Position numbers and translations under genes: made by a program
The notes under the pieces: model-generated
The model's input: the letters and a program-made list of their open reading frames with translations, nothing else
What the model was told of the DNA's origin: nothing
The model's database searches: none
Assembly (NCBI RefSeq): GCF_024699275.1
Contig: NZ_JAILPX010000100.1
Coordinates: 1 to 12,098 of the forward strand
DNA: 12,098 nucleotides
Origin: Selenomonas sp.
Lineage (GTDB): Bacteria > Bacillota_C > Negativicutes > Selenomonadales > Selenomonadaceae
Reading direction: 5' to 3'
In this document: in pieces, positions 1 through 6,992 of the stretch
Layout of the letters: the number at the start of each line of letters is the position of its first letter
How positions within the stretch are numbered: position 1 is the stretch's first letter

Positions 1-178
1 AGACAAGGTCGAACATATCGACTATAAAGACGTGGCAAAACTCCGTCGCTTCATTACGGAGCGCGGCAAGATCCTGCCCCGTCGTATCTCCGGCAACTGC
101 GCTAAGCATCAGCGCCAGGTGACTGTTGCCATCAAACGTGCACGCAATATCGCATTGCTGCCGTTCACTGCTGAATAA
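1..178 (+). CDS. rpsR: 30S ribosomal protein S18, C-terminal part (cut by window start)
   Basis: The first complete codon is at base 2 and the frame stays open to TAA at 176-178, giving the last 58 residues of a protein that begins outside the window. The residues match the conserved core and C-terminus of S18: [19 protein letters not shown], then [14 protein letters not shown], then a basic tail with [14 protein letters not shown]18 is a small-subunit ribosomal protein that binds 16S rRNA together with S6. In most bacteria the gene is last in an rpsF-ssb-rpsR operon, and the terminator just downstream (188-215) fits that position. Nothing looks damaged. Confidence 0.97.
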   Translation, partial: DKVEHIDYKDVAKLRRFITERGKILPRRISGNCAKHQRQVTVAIKRARNIALLPFTAE

Positions 179-187
179 GCAAAGTGC

Positions 188-215
188 AAGCCTTCCCTTT
201 GGGGAAGGCTTTTTA
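188..215 (+). terminator. Rho-independent terminator after rpsR
   Basis: A perfect 10-bp stem, AAGCCTTCCC (188-197) with GGGAAGGCTT (202-211), closes a 4-base TTTG loop. The T-run at 210-214 overlaps the end of the stem and continues it. It starts 10 bases after the rpsR stop codon and ends the ribosomal-protein operon. The next gene's ribosome binding site begins only 7 bases later. Confidence 0.93.
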
Positions 216-232
216 CGTTATAGGAGAGGTAA

Positions 233-1591
233 ATGCTAAAAAAACTGGATAAACTTGTACAAGCCCTTACCGACCCCAAACGCTTGAAATTGCGGTTGTT
301 TCTGGAGGGCAATATTATTGGGATCTTCACGGGACTTACCATAGCGTTGTTTCGTTATCTTTTGGAATTGTCCGAAGAAACGCTGCCTTGGCTATACGGT
401 TATCTCAGGGATGATCCCGCATATATTCCCGGCTGGTTTGCTCTGCTCTTCGCTATTGGCTATATCCTGCATCGGTTCTTAAAAGCCGATGGAATGATTT
501 CCGGTTCGGGTATTCCGCAAATCAAAGGGGTGCTGATGGGCAGAATGGATATGCATTGGGCCAGGGTACTCCTGCTTAAATTTGTGGGAGCCGTTATGGG
601 GATTGGCGCAGGGTTGTCTCTGGGACGGGAAGGCCCCAGTGTCCAGCTGGGGGCTTGTTTGGGCCAGGGAATAGGTCGGTTGTCTCACCGCAGTTATGAA
701 GAAAATCATTATCTGCTCACTGCCGGGGCCGGAGCTGGTCTGGCCGCAGCTTTCAATGCGCCTTTAGCGGGGACAATCTTTTGCCTGGAGGAGCTGACCA
801 AGGACTTTTCCCCCTATGTACTGATGAGTTCCATTGCTGCTACCGTTACAGCCACAACCATAACGCAGTTCTTTTTTGGCATGGAGCCTGTGTTTCATAT
901 GGGAGAGATTCCCGTGGTCATGGCGGGAAACGTTTATATTGTCCTCATCCTGCTGGGGATTTTTGTAGGGGTTCTGGGGCTGGGCTTCAATAAGATGTTG
1001 GTAATCTCCTTAAATGCTTATGCCAAAGCGCCCTTAAAATCCTGGCAAAAGCCACTGCTTCCATTATTTGTTTCCGGGGTGATTGGTTTTTATCTGCCGG
1101 AGGTCTTAGGCGGTGGCAGCCCACTGGTCAATACTTTAGTCGCCCATGAATATGCCCTCGGCTTTTTATGTCTGTTGCTGGCTGGGAAATTTTTCTTTAC
1201 TATGTTGTGTTTTGGTTCCGGCGTACCCGGCGGGATTTTTTTGCCCATGCTGGTGCTGGGGGCTTTAGGCGGAGCTGTTTTTGCGCAGATTGCTGTGGGC
1301 AGCCACTTATTGGCTTCTCAATGGACGGTGAACTGTATCGTCTTTGGTATGGCTGCGTATTTTTCCGCGGTGGTGAAATCGCCCATTACCGGCGCTATCC
1401 TGATTATGGAGATGACAGGGTCTTTCCAGCACATGTTATCCTTAATGCTGGTGTCCATGACGGCCTTTTTGGTAGCGGAATATATGGGCAGTGAGCCGGT
1501 CTATGATATGTTGTTGAATCGCAGTCTGGCAATCATGGACAGGGCTCGGGCACATATTCGGAAAAGCTGGGAGAAATTATCGGAAAAATAA
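233..1591 (+). CDS. CLC-family chloride/proton antiporter
   Basis: A 452-residue inner-membrane CLC transporter, about the length of the E. coli ClcA core, with no C-terminal CBS domains. The selectivity-filter motifs are in family order: GSGIPQ (91-96), GREGPSVQLGA (131-141) and GSGVPGGIFLP (328-338). Glu133 matches the gating glutamate, Glu187 in LEEL matches the internal proton-path glutamate, and Tyr424 matches the central chloride-coordinating tyrosine. Together these argue for a coupled Cl-/H+ antiporter rather than a passive channel or a fluoride-type CLC. Function is inferred from the family: charge compensation during acid stress or anion homeostasis. The ATG at 233 has AGGAGAGG at 222-229. 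The gap after the rpsR terminator is too short for a separate promoter, so expression must come from read-through or from a promoter inside rpsR. Confidence 0.95.
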   Translation: MLKKLDKLVQALTDPKRLKLRLFLEGNIIGIFTGLTIALFRYLLELSEETLPWLYGYLRDDPAYIPGWFALLFAIGYILHRFLKADGMISGSGIPQIKGVLMGRMDMHWARVLLLKFVGAVMGIGAGLSLGREGPSVQLGACLGQGIGRLSHRSYEENHYLLTAGAGAGLAAAFNAPLAGTIFCLEELTKDFSPYVLMSSIAATVTATTITQFFFGMEPVFHMGEIPVVMAGNVYIVLILLGIFVGVLGLGFNKMLVISLNAYAKAPLKSWQKPLLPLFVSGVIGFYLPEVLGGGSPLVNTLVAHEYALGFLCLLLAGKFFFTMLCFGSGVPGGIFLPMLVLGALGGAVFAQIAVGSHLLASQWTVNCIVFGMAAYFSAVVKSPITGAILIMEMTGSFQHMLSLMLVSMTAFLVAEYMGSEPVYDMLLNRSLAIMDRARAHIRKSWEKLSEK

Positions 1592-1592
1592 C

Positions 1593-1621
1593 TTGATAAT
1601 TTGTCGCAAATCTAGTAAACT
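1593..1621 (+). promoter_or_regulatory. Candidate sigma-70-type promoter for the DeoR operon
   Basis: TTGATA (1593-1598, 5 of 6 to consensus), a 17-base spacer and TAAACT (1616-1621, 4 of 6) lie just after the CLC stop codon. Transcription from here would begin near 1628 and give an untranslated leader of about 200 bases before the regulator's ATG at 1831. Found by eye only. Confidence 0.5.
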
Positions 1622-1654
1622 AATTGTACAACAATAATAACAAACAATACCTCT

Positions 1655-1780
1655 GGGACTGTTCGGAAATGATTTGTGCAGCTTGCGGATTGAAGATTGT
1701 CTATACTGTGCTGCCGTCGGCAGCCATAGCAAGGCTATTCAGTCCAATCGGTATAAGGACTTTCCAATTCGTCCCCTTAT
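1655..1780 (+). promoter_or_regulatory. Hairpin-rich leader upstream of the DeoR regulator
   Basis: Several inverted repeats sit in the untranslated stretch. GCTGCC/GGCAGC (1710-1724) has a 3-base loop and an outer CTAT/ATAG (1701-1704 with 1726-1729). ATAAGG (1753-1758) pairs with CCTTAT (1775-1780). AGTCC (1741-1745) can pair either with GGACT upstream (1656-1660) or with GGACT downstream (1757-1761), and these two pairings exclude each other. No T-run follows any of the stems, so this is not a plain terminator. It could be a regulatory leader or chance pairing. The region is also an open frame continuous with the downstream gene, but its composition does not look coding. Confidence 0.3.
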
Positions 1781-1830
1781 GGCTTCCCCAAGTGTATTGT
1801 AAGGAAAAAGTTAATGGGAGTGAATTGCAG

Positions 1831-2598
1831 ATGTTTTTGGAAGAACGTCAGGAAATTATTTTGAATATGCTGGCACGTGATGGTAAAGTACGTGTCCGCG
1901 AGCTCAGTGAAAAATTCAAGGTGACGGAAGATTGTATCCGTAAGGATTTGGGTGCACTGGAGAAGAAGGGCAAACTCAAACGTACCTATGGCGGTGCTGT
2001 CCGCATTCGTGAGAATAGCCATATGCTGGAAGTCAGCAAACATCGCAATACCGATGTGGAAGCTAAGCAGCGTATTGCACAGGCCGCTGTGAAACTCATC
2101 CATGAGCGGGATATGGTGTTCCTGGATATTTCCACCAGCAACCTGGCCATTGCCGAACTGTTGGTGAAGATGGATCAGGATATCACCGTTGTAACCAATA
2201 TGATTGATATCCTTGTGGTGCTGGCCCGCAATCCCAAGATTCGCGTAGTCTTTGCCGGCGGCAAGATCAACAAGAGCCGTGATGGTTTCTGGGGGGGCAT
2301 GACCTTGGACTTTATCTCCCGCTTGAAGCCGGATATTGCTTTTGTGGGAGCGGTAGGCGTCGACGTCAAGGAAAACAGCGTTTCCACTTACGATATCGAT
2401 GATGGAATCAACAAGGCGGCCATTATCCGTCACAGCAAGAAGGCTTATGTGGTGGCTGAAGCACGTAAACTCAGCACAGATGGCAATTACAATTACACCA
2501 CGCTGGATACGCTGTCCGGCCTGATTACCGATACACTGCCGGCTCAGGATATTCAGGAAGCTGCGGATTCCTATGGGGTGGAAATCATTTTGCCATGA
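1831..2598 (+). CDS. DeoR-family transcriptional regulator
   Basis: A 255-residue cytoplasmic regulator, the usual DeoR-family length. An N-terminal winged helix-turn-helix (about 1-57) includes RVRELSEKFKVTEDCIRKDL and the typical GKLKRTYGGAV wing. It is followed by a DeoRC sugar-phosphate-sensing domain (about 75-235) with FLDISTSN in place of the usual DSGTT-like ligand loop, then VVTN, VFAGG and the late KKAYVVAEARKL segment. The ATG at 1831 is preferred because GGGAG (1816-1820) lies 10 bases upstream and the HTH begins at once. The frame is open upstream to 1624, but that extension has no family resemblance. DeoR proteins usually repress sugar or nucleoside genes and are relieved by a phosphorylated intermediate; the effector here is unknown. 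Its stop codon overlaps the start of the next gene, so it probably regulates its own operon. Confidence 0.93.
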   Translation: MFLEERQEIILNMLARDGKVRVRELSEKFKVTEDCIRKDLGALEKKGKLKRTYGGAVRIRENSHMLEVSKHRNTDVEAKQRIAQAAVKLIHERDMVFLDISTSNLAIAELLVKMDQDITVVTNMIDILVVLARNPKIRVVFAGGKINKSRDGFWGGMTLDFISRLKPDIAFVGAVGVDVKENSVSTYDIDDGINKAAIIRHSKKAYVVAEARKLSTDGNYNYTTLDTLSGLITDTLPAQDIQEAADSYGVEIILP

Positions 2599-4613
2599 GT
2601 ATAAATTTTCCATCACGTCTGAGCTGGGAAAATTTTCATAGGGTAATTGTAGAAGGACTGAAGGTATATGCTTTTTACCTGGCAGTCCTTTCCCTTTTCC
2701 GGCTCTTTTTTATTCTTTGGCTCCATGATTATTGGGGACCGGCTACGACTGGTGCTGATGTTATGCTGGCGCTCTGGCGGGGAACCCGTCTCAGTATGCA
2801 AACTGCAGGAGCCTTGGCTTTGGTTAGCTTTGTACCAGCTTTTGCTGCGCACTATCTGCTGCCGAAAATCGAAAAATATCTATGGCTGGGTATCAATGGT
2901 TTGCTGTTGATGGTTTTAGCGATATTCTATATGGCAAGCTTTCCCTATTATCGCATCTATCGGATGAATTTCAATCAGATGCTGTTTACGGGCATGAATG
3001 AAGATTGGGGGGCGCTTTTTTGGACTATGGTGGATCAGTATGCGCTGCCTGCCCGTTTTGCAGGAGCTATGCTGCTGGCCTTTTGCCTGTGGAAGCTCTT
3101 GGAAAGATTGCTGCGTTGGCCGATCCCCTTGTTGCCGATTGCACATTGGCCTTGGGCAGCGAAATTATTCGTTCGCGGTGCTTTTCTGGGCTTCGTTTAT
3201 CTGGCTGTGCTCTTGGGCATATTTGGCGGCAGCCTGGGCTGGCAAACGGCAGTGGATTGGGAAAACGCCGGGGTGACGAAGGATGAGTTTCTGAATGAGG
3301 CTATTTTGGATAATCCCCAGGCTATTTATCGGGCCTATAACCTGAATAGTCGTATGCTGGCCTGTAATGGACTGGATTTTACTACGGAGGATATCAAACA
3401 GCTGGCAGCCCAGCTAAGCGGCAGGTCGGCAGATACCGATAATCTGGATGTGTACCTGCAAAAGCATGTGGTGCAGGGGGCAGACCATTCTCCTCGTCAT
3501 GTGTTTATTATTTTGTCGGAAAGTCTGGCTAATTGGCCCCTGCTGGACCGGTATAAGGATATTCCCATGGCAGAGGAATTGCGCGGCCTGATAGCAGCGG
3601 AAGATACGGATTATTGTCCGACCTTTCTGCCTAACGGTGCCAGTACGGTTTCAGCGGTTACGGGAACGGTGACCGGTTTTGCCGATGCCAATCTCTACTT
3701 GACCACGATGCCGGAATCCTTTGCTGCGCCTTACCCTACAGCCAGTGCACCCCAGATGGCCAAGCTTGGCTACGATACGAATTTCTTTTATGCCGGTCCT
3801 GCTACCTGGGAACGGATTGGTGCTTTCACTCAGGCTCAGGGCTTTGCACATTTCTATAGCCGAGGGGATTTTGGTGATGTGCCGGGGAGTGTCTGGGGCT
3901 GTGAGGATGAATATCTCTATGCCAATGTACTGGAACGGCTGACGGATGTGCCCAGTTTCAATATCATTCTCAATGCTTCCAATCACAGTCCCTATGATGT
4001 GGATGTCGAGGCTAAGGGCTATGATAAGGAAAAGATACGGGCTGACCTGCCTGCTGCTTATCAGCAGGATGAGGAGCTCCTGCGGGAAATCGGTCATTAT
4101 TGGTATGCTCAGCGGGAATTGGTGAAATTTGTGAAGATGGTCAAGGAAAAGTATCCTGACAGCATCTTTGTGATTGTGGGGGACCATGGGGACCGCTATA
4201 ACATAGAAAAGCAGCCGGATATGTATGCCCGTTATGGGATTCCCTTTATCCTGACTGGTCAGAATGTCCATAAGGGGATCCTGCTGCCGGATAGTGCGGG
4301 CAGTCAAATCGATATTTTCCCCACCTTGATGGAGCTCATTGCCCCTAAGGGAACCGGTTATATGGCATTAGGTCAGAGTCTGACTACTACCGGCAATAAA
4401 GGGGTCAATTATGGCTTTTGGATTACGCGTGGAGCCATTGGCAAAGCCGATACAGTACCTTTGGTGCCGGAAAAGGTAGATGGTCCGGCACAGACGGTTC
4501 TTGATGACCAGGCCATGCAGGATTACATCAATGCCATTCGAGCCATTTCCTGGTGGCGCCCGAAGTATGGTCCTATCCTGGACCAAAGAATCTTGGATGA
4601 AAAAGGAAGATAA
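2595..4613 (+). CDS. LTA synthase-like sulfatase-fold membrane protein (phosphoglycerol transferase type)
   Basis: 672 residues. The N-terminal third carries about five hydrophobic segments (near 23-44, 71-90, 95-117, 150-170 and 192-214), followed by an extracytoplasmic alkaline-phosphatase/sulfatase-fold domain from about 300. Visible active-site features are ILSESLANW with Glu309 as a probable metal ligand, NGASTVSAVTG with Ser350/Thr351 as the probable nucleophile region, NASNHSPY with His464, and VIVGDHGDRY with Asp530 and His531 as metal ligands. This five-helix plus sulfatase-domain layout is that of LtaS and OpgB/MdoB enzymes, which move phosphoglycerol from phosphatidylglycerol to an acceptor. 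The acceptor here is unknown: if the host is a diderm Negativicute, classical lipoteichoic acid is not expected, and a periplasmic glycan or LPS-like acceptor is possible. The ATG overlaps the regulator's TGA (ATGA), indicating translational coupling. Confidence 0.87.
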   Translation: MSINFPSRLSWENFHRVIVEGLKVYAFYLAVLSLFRLFFILWLHDYWGPATTGADVMLALWRGTRLSMQTAGALALVSFVPAFAAHYLLPKIEKYLWLGINGLLLMVLAIFYMASFPYYRIYRMNFNQMLFTGMNEDWGALFWTMVDQYALPARFAGAMLLAFCLWKLLERLLRWPIPLLPIAHWPWAAKLFVRGAFLGFVYLAVLLGIFGGSLGWQTAVDWENAGVTKDEFLNEAILDNPQAIYRAYNLNSRMLACNGLDFTTEDIKQLAAQLSGRSADTDNLDVYLQKHVVQGADHSPRHVFIILSESLANWPLLDRYKDIPMAEELRGLIAAEDTDYCPTFLPNGASTVSAVTGTVTGFADANLYLTTMPESFAAPYPTASAPQMAKLGYDTNFFYAGPATWERIGAFTQAQGFAHFYSRGDFGDVPGSVWGCEDEYLYANVLERLTDVPSFNIILNASNHSPYDVDVEAKGYDKEKIRADLPAAYQQDEELLREIGHYWYAQRELVKFVKMVKEKYPDSIFVIVGDHGDRYNIEKQPDMYARYGIPFILTGQNVHKGILLPDSAGSQIDIFPTLMELIAPKGTGYMALGQSLTTTGNKGVNYGFWITRGAIGKADTVPLVPEKVDGPAQTVLDDQAMQDYINAIRAISWWRPKYGPILDQRILDEKGR

Positions 4614-4620
4614 CGCAAAC

Positions 4621-5535
4621 ATGTTGGATATTACGAATTGTAATCTCTGCCCGCGCCGCTGTGGTGTTAACCGCACCCAGCGGGCGGGCTTTTGCGGTGC
4701 AGGCGATAAAGTCCGCATTGCCCTGGTTTCGCTGCATCAGTGGGAAGAACCCTGTCTGGTGGGCGATAAGGGCGCGGGGACTGTATTTTTTTCCCATTGC
4801 AATCTGCGCTGCGTATATTGTCAGAATCATGAAATCAGCCATGGAGGAAAAGGACAGGACGTTTCCACAGAGCGGTTGGCTGAAATATTTGGGGAACAGC
4901 AGGCTAGGGGGGCAGCTACCCTGGATTTGGTTACGCCTACTCATTATGTGCCCCAGATTCTGGCGGCCCTGGATATTGCCCGGGCAAAAGGCTTCCGCCT
5001 GCCGGTGGTTTACAATTCCAGCGGCTATGAAACCCGTGAAGTCATTGAGGCTTTACGGGGCTATGTGGATATTTTCCTGCCCGATTTGAAGTATAGAGAT
5101 GCGGCCAGTGCCGGTGAATATTCTGCAGCGGCTGATTATTTTGCCTATGCCAGTGAAGCCATCAGGCGGATGGTGGAGATTACCGGTCCCGTACAGTTCG
5201 ATGGCAAGGGCCAGATGAAGCGGGGGGTATTGGTGCGACATATGCTTCTGCCTGGTCATCGTCATGAGAGCATGGCCATCGTCAAGTGGCTGTGGGAAAA
5301 TTTTGGCCGTGACATTCAGGTGAGCCTGATGAATCAGTATACGCCCATGTATAAAGCAGCTGACCATAAAAAAATAAACCGCCGGCTCACTACCTTTGAA
5401 TATGAATCCGTGGTGGATTATGCCTTGAGTCTGGGCTTGGAAAATGCCTATGTGCAGGAACGGCGTAGTGCATCGAAAGAATTTGTGCCGGACTTCAATG
5501 GGACGGGTGTATTGCCGAAAAATGAAAATTTATAA
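4621..5535 (+). CDS. Radical SAM protein, PflX / putative pyruvate formate-lyase activating enzyme family
   Basis: 304 residues. The N-terminus holds a four-cysteine set (Cys7, Cys10, Cys14, Cys25: CNLCPRRCGVNR, then GFCGAG) typical of PflX-like proteins. The radical SAM motif CNLRCVYC follows, with Cys60, Cys64 and Cys67 as ligands of the [4Fe-4S] cluster that cleaves S-adenosylmethionine. The SAM-fold continues with YNSSGYE (131-137), FLPDLKY (152-158) and RHMLLPGH (206-213). PflX proteins are annotated as activating enzymes by similarity, but no glycyl-radical enzyme is visible here, so the substrate is unknown. The ATG at 4621 is preferred because AAGGAAGA (4603-4610) lies 10 bases upstream. 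An in-frame ATG at 4597 would overlap the previous gene and has no good binding site. It begins 7 bases after the LTA-synthase-like gene, so it is probably in the same operon. Confidence 0.88.
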   Translation: MLDITNCNLCPRRCGVNRTQRAGFCGAGDKVRIALVSLHQWEEPCLVGDKGAGTVFFSHCNLRCVYCQNHEISHGGKGQDVSTERLAEIFGEQQARGAATLDLVTPTHYVPQILAALDIARAKGFRLPVVYNSSGYETREVIEALRGYVDIFLPDLKYRDAASAGEYSAAADYFAYASEAIRRMVEITGPVQFDGKGQMKRGVLVRHMLLPGHRHESMAIVKWLWENFGRDIQVSLMNQYTPMYKAADHKKINRRLTTFEYESVVDYALSLGLENAYVQERRSASKEFVPDFNGTGVLPKNENL

Positions 5536-5580
5536 AGCTAGCAGAGAATATGATTGTTGTCTCTAATAATAAGGACGATA

Positions 5581-5594
5581 TTGTCTATCGACAA
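5581..5594 (+). repeat. Inverted repeat over the hexokinase -35 region (possible operator)
   Basis: TTGTC (5581-5585) and GACAA (5590-5594) are perfect 5-bp arms around TATC. The right arm covers the proposed -35 hexamer at 5588-5593, a position typical of a repressor site. A related TTGTCTCT occurs 24 bases upstream at 5557-5564. The binding protein is unknown and short arms can arise by chance. Confidence 0.35.
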
Positions 5595-5617
5595 AATTTC
5601 AGCAATAGCGTTATAAT
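5588..5617 (+). promoter_or_regulatory. Sigma-70-type promoter for hexokinase-rpoN
   Basis: TCGACA (5588-5593, 5 of 6 to consensus), an 18-base spacer and a perfect TATAAT (5612-5617) lie in AT-rich DNA between the radical SAM stop codon and the hexokinase start. Transcription should begin near 5624, leaving a leader of about 45 bases with AAAGGGG (5654-5660) as ribosome binding site. The rest of the 133-base gap shows no clear terminator for the upstream operon. Confidence 0.7.
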
Positions 5618-5668
5618 AAGAAAGGTATTTTTAATTAGAAAACGATAAGGATAAAAGGGGAAAAGAAA

Positions 5669-6946
5669 ATGGCATTCAATAAAGAACAATTTACACAGCT
5701 TATAGAGGAATTCACGGTGGATAGTGAACAGCTGCGGGAAATTGCCGCTGATTTCCGCTATGATTTGCGTCTGGGACTTAAAAATCCGGAGGAATCTTCT
5801 TTGCGTATGCTGAAATCCTATTTGGGGCTCCCCTCAGGCAAGGAAACAGGGGAATATCTTGCACTGGATTTTGGTGGCACTAATCTGCGGGTTTTGCGAA
5901 TCAAGCTTTTGGGCCAGGGCCAGTTCGAAGTACTGAAGAAGGTGGCAAAGCCATTGAAAGTGGAGGGCGTGTACGATTTTATCGGTGCGGATTCCACGGC
6001 TGAGGAAATGTTTGACTTTATCGCTGAATTAGTGGATGAAGCAATCGAAGGTGACCATGAAAAGAACTATCTTTTGGGTCACACTTTCTCGTTCCCTTCG
6101 GAACAGACGAATCTTTACAATGCAAAACTCATCATTTGGACGAAGGAGTTTGCAACACCGGGGGTAGAAGGCAAGGTGGTGAATGACCTGCTGAAGGAAG
6201 CGCTTCATCGCCAGGGCATTGATAATGTCGAACCCACAGCTGTTATCAACGATACGGTAGCTGTTCTTTTGGCTGCTGCTTACAAACAACCGGATGTATA
6301 CATCGGCTCCATCTATGCCACGGGACATAATACCTGCTATTTGGAGTCCTATGCGGAAAGCGGCGATGAGCCCATGATTCTGAATCTGGAATCCGGCGGC
6401 TTTATGAAACTGGTGCCCAGCCGTCTGGATGTGGAGTTTGATGAAGCTTCGGAAAAACCTGGTGAACAGCGTTTGGAGAAGATGGTTTCCGGTCGTTATA
6501 TGGGCGAGCTCTTTGGTATGGCTTTGGCGGAGCTTTTCGAGGAAAAGGGCAAAAGCTATGGTTTTACCAGTATCGATATGAGCATGATCATTACGGATGA
6601 CGCTCAGGTGACCGAAATCGTCAAGGCAAAGACCGGTTATGTTTTGGCTGCAGAAGATGTGGGGAAGGTGCAGAAATTGGCCAGCACGCTGGTCATTCGT
6701 TCGGCCCGTCTCGTTACGGCTTCCTTTGTGGGCATTATCTGGCAGCAGGCTGGCAGCGGCAAGGCCAGGAAGCAGCATATCGCCATTGATGGTTCGGTCT
6801 ATGAGAAGATGCCGCTGGCCAAGGAAAACATTATGCAGGCAATAGCTGAACTCTTAGGCGATGAAGCTGCTGTAATCGATACGGTCCTGGAAAATGGTGG
6901 CAGCGGTTTAGGTGCTGCCATTGCCGCCGCCATGTCCCAGAAGTAA
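5669..6946 (+). CDS. Hexokinase of the eukaryotic type
   Basis: 425 residues resembling single-domain yeast/animal hexokinases rather than bacterial Glk or ROK glucokinases. Motifs in family order are the ATP phosphate loop LALDFGGTNLRV (64-75), LGHTFSFP (136-143), WTKEF (157-161), the catalytic segment AVINDTVAVLLA (191-202) with Asp195 as base, NLESGGF (239-245), LEKMVSGRYMGELF (269-282), IDGSVYEKMP (373-382) and GGSGLGAA (410-417). It phosphorylates glucose and probably other hexoses with ATP at C6, in the cytoplasm, at the entry to glycolysis. At the second phosphate site, where relatives have GTGxN, the sequence is ATGHN (217-221), a conservative variant. Nothing essential is missing. 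The ATG is supported by AAAGGGG 8 bases upstream. It has its own promoter and is followed after 46 bases by rpoN. Confidence 0.94.
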   Translation: MAFNKEQFTQLIEEFTVDSEQLREIAADFRYDLRLGLKNPEESSLRMLKSYLGLPSGKETGEYLALDFGGTNLRVLRIKLLGQGQFEVLKKVAKPLKVEGVYDFIGADSTAEEMFDFIAELVDEAIEGDHEKNYLLGHTFSFPSEQTNLYNAKLIIWTKEFATPGVEGKVVNDLLKEALHRQGIDNVEPTAVINDTVAVLLAAAYKQPDVYIGSIYATGHNTCYLESYAESGDEPMILNLESGGFMKLVPSRLDVEFDEASEKPGEQRLEKMVSGRYMGELFGMALAELFEEKGKSYGFTSIDMSMIITDDAQVTEIVKAKTGYVLAAEDVGKVQKLASTLVIRSARLVTASFVGIIWQQAGSGKARKQHIAIDGSVYEKMPLAKENIMQAIAELLGDEAAVIDTVLENGGSGLGAAIAAAMSQK

Positions 6947-6976
6947 GCAAAGAATCTATTGGTGCCCCGTTTTCGC

Positions 6977-6983
6977 AAAGGAG
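6977..6983 (+). promoter_or_regulatory. Ribosome binding site that fixes the rpoN start
   Basis: AAAGGAG lies 9 bases before the ATG at 6993. The reading frame is open back to 6912, inside the hexokinase gene, but only the 6993 ATG has this site and begins directly in sigma-54 region I. Confidence 0.85.
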
Positions 6984-6992
6984 CTTTTCCCC

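Noticed and set aside
1624..1830. A 69-residue N-terminal extension of the DeoR regulator
   Set aside because: The frame is open, but it has no resemblance to the family, it would start from a TTG without a good binding site, and the DeoR HTH starts at the 1831 ATG with GGGAG upstream.
1777..2616. A 279-codon open frame on the minus strand opposite the DeoR regulator
   Set aside because: The plus-strand protein is clearly DeoR-family. The antisense frame shows no domain and no start signals.
5637..5650. A cre-like (CcpA) site between the hexokinase promoter and start
   Set aside because: Only about 9 of 12 constrained positions match and the final CA is missing, so it is too weak to call.
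6029..6778. A 249-codon minus-strand open frame inside hexokinase
   Set aside because: It is a shadow of a strongly conserved gene, with no family motif and no promoter or ribosome binding site.
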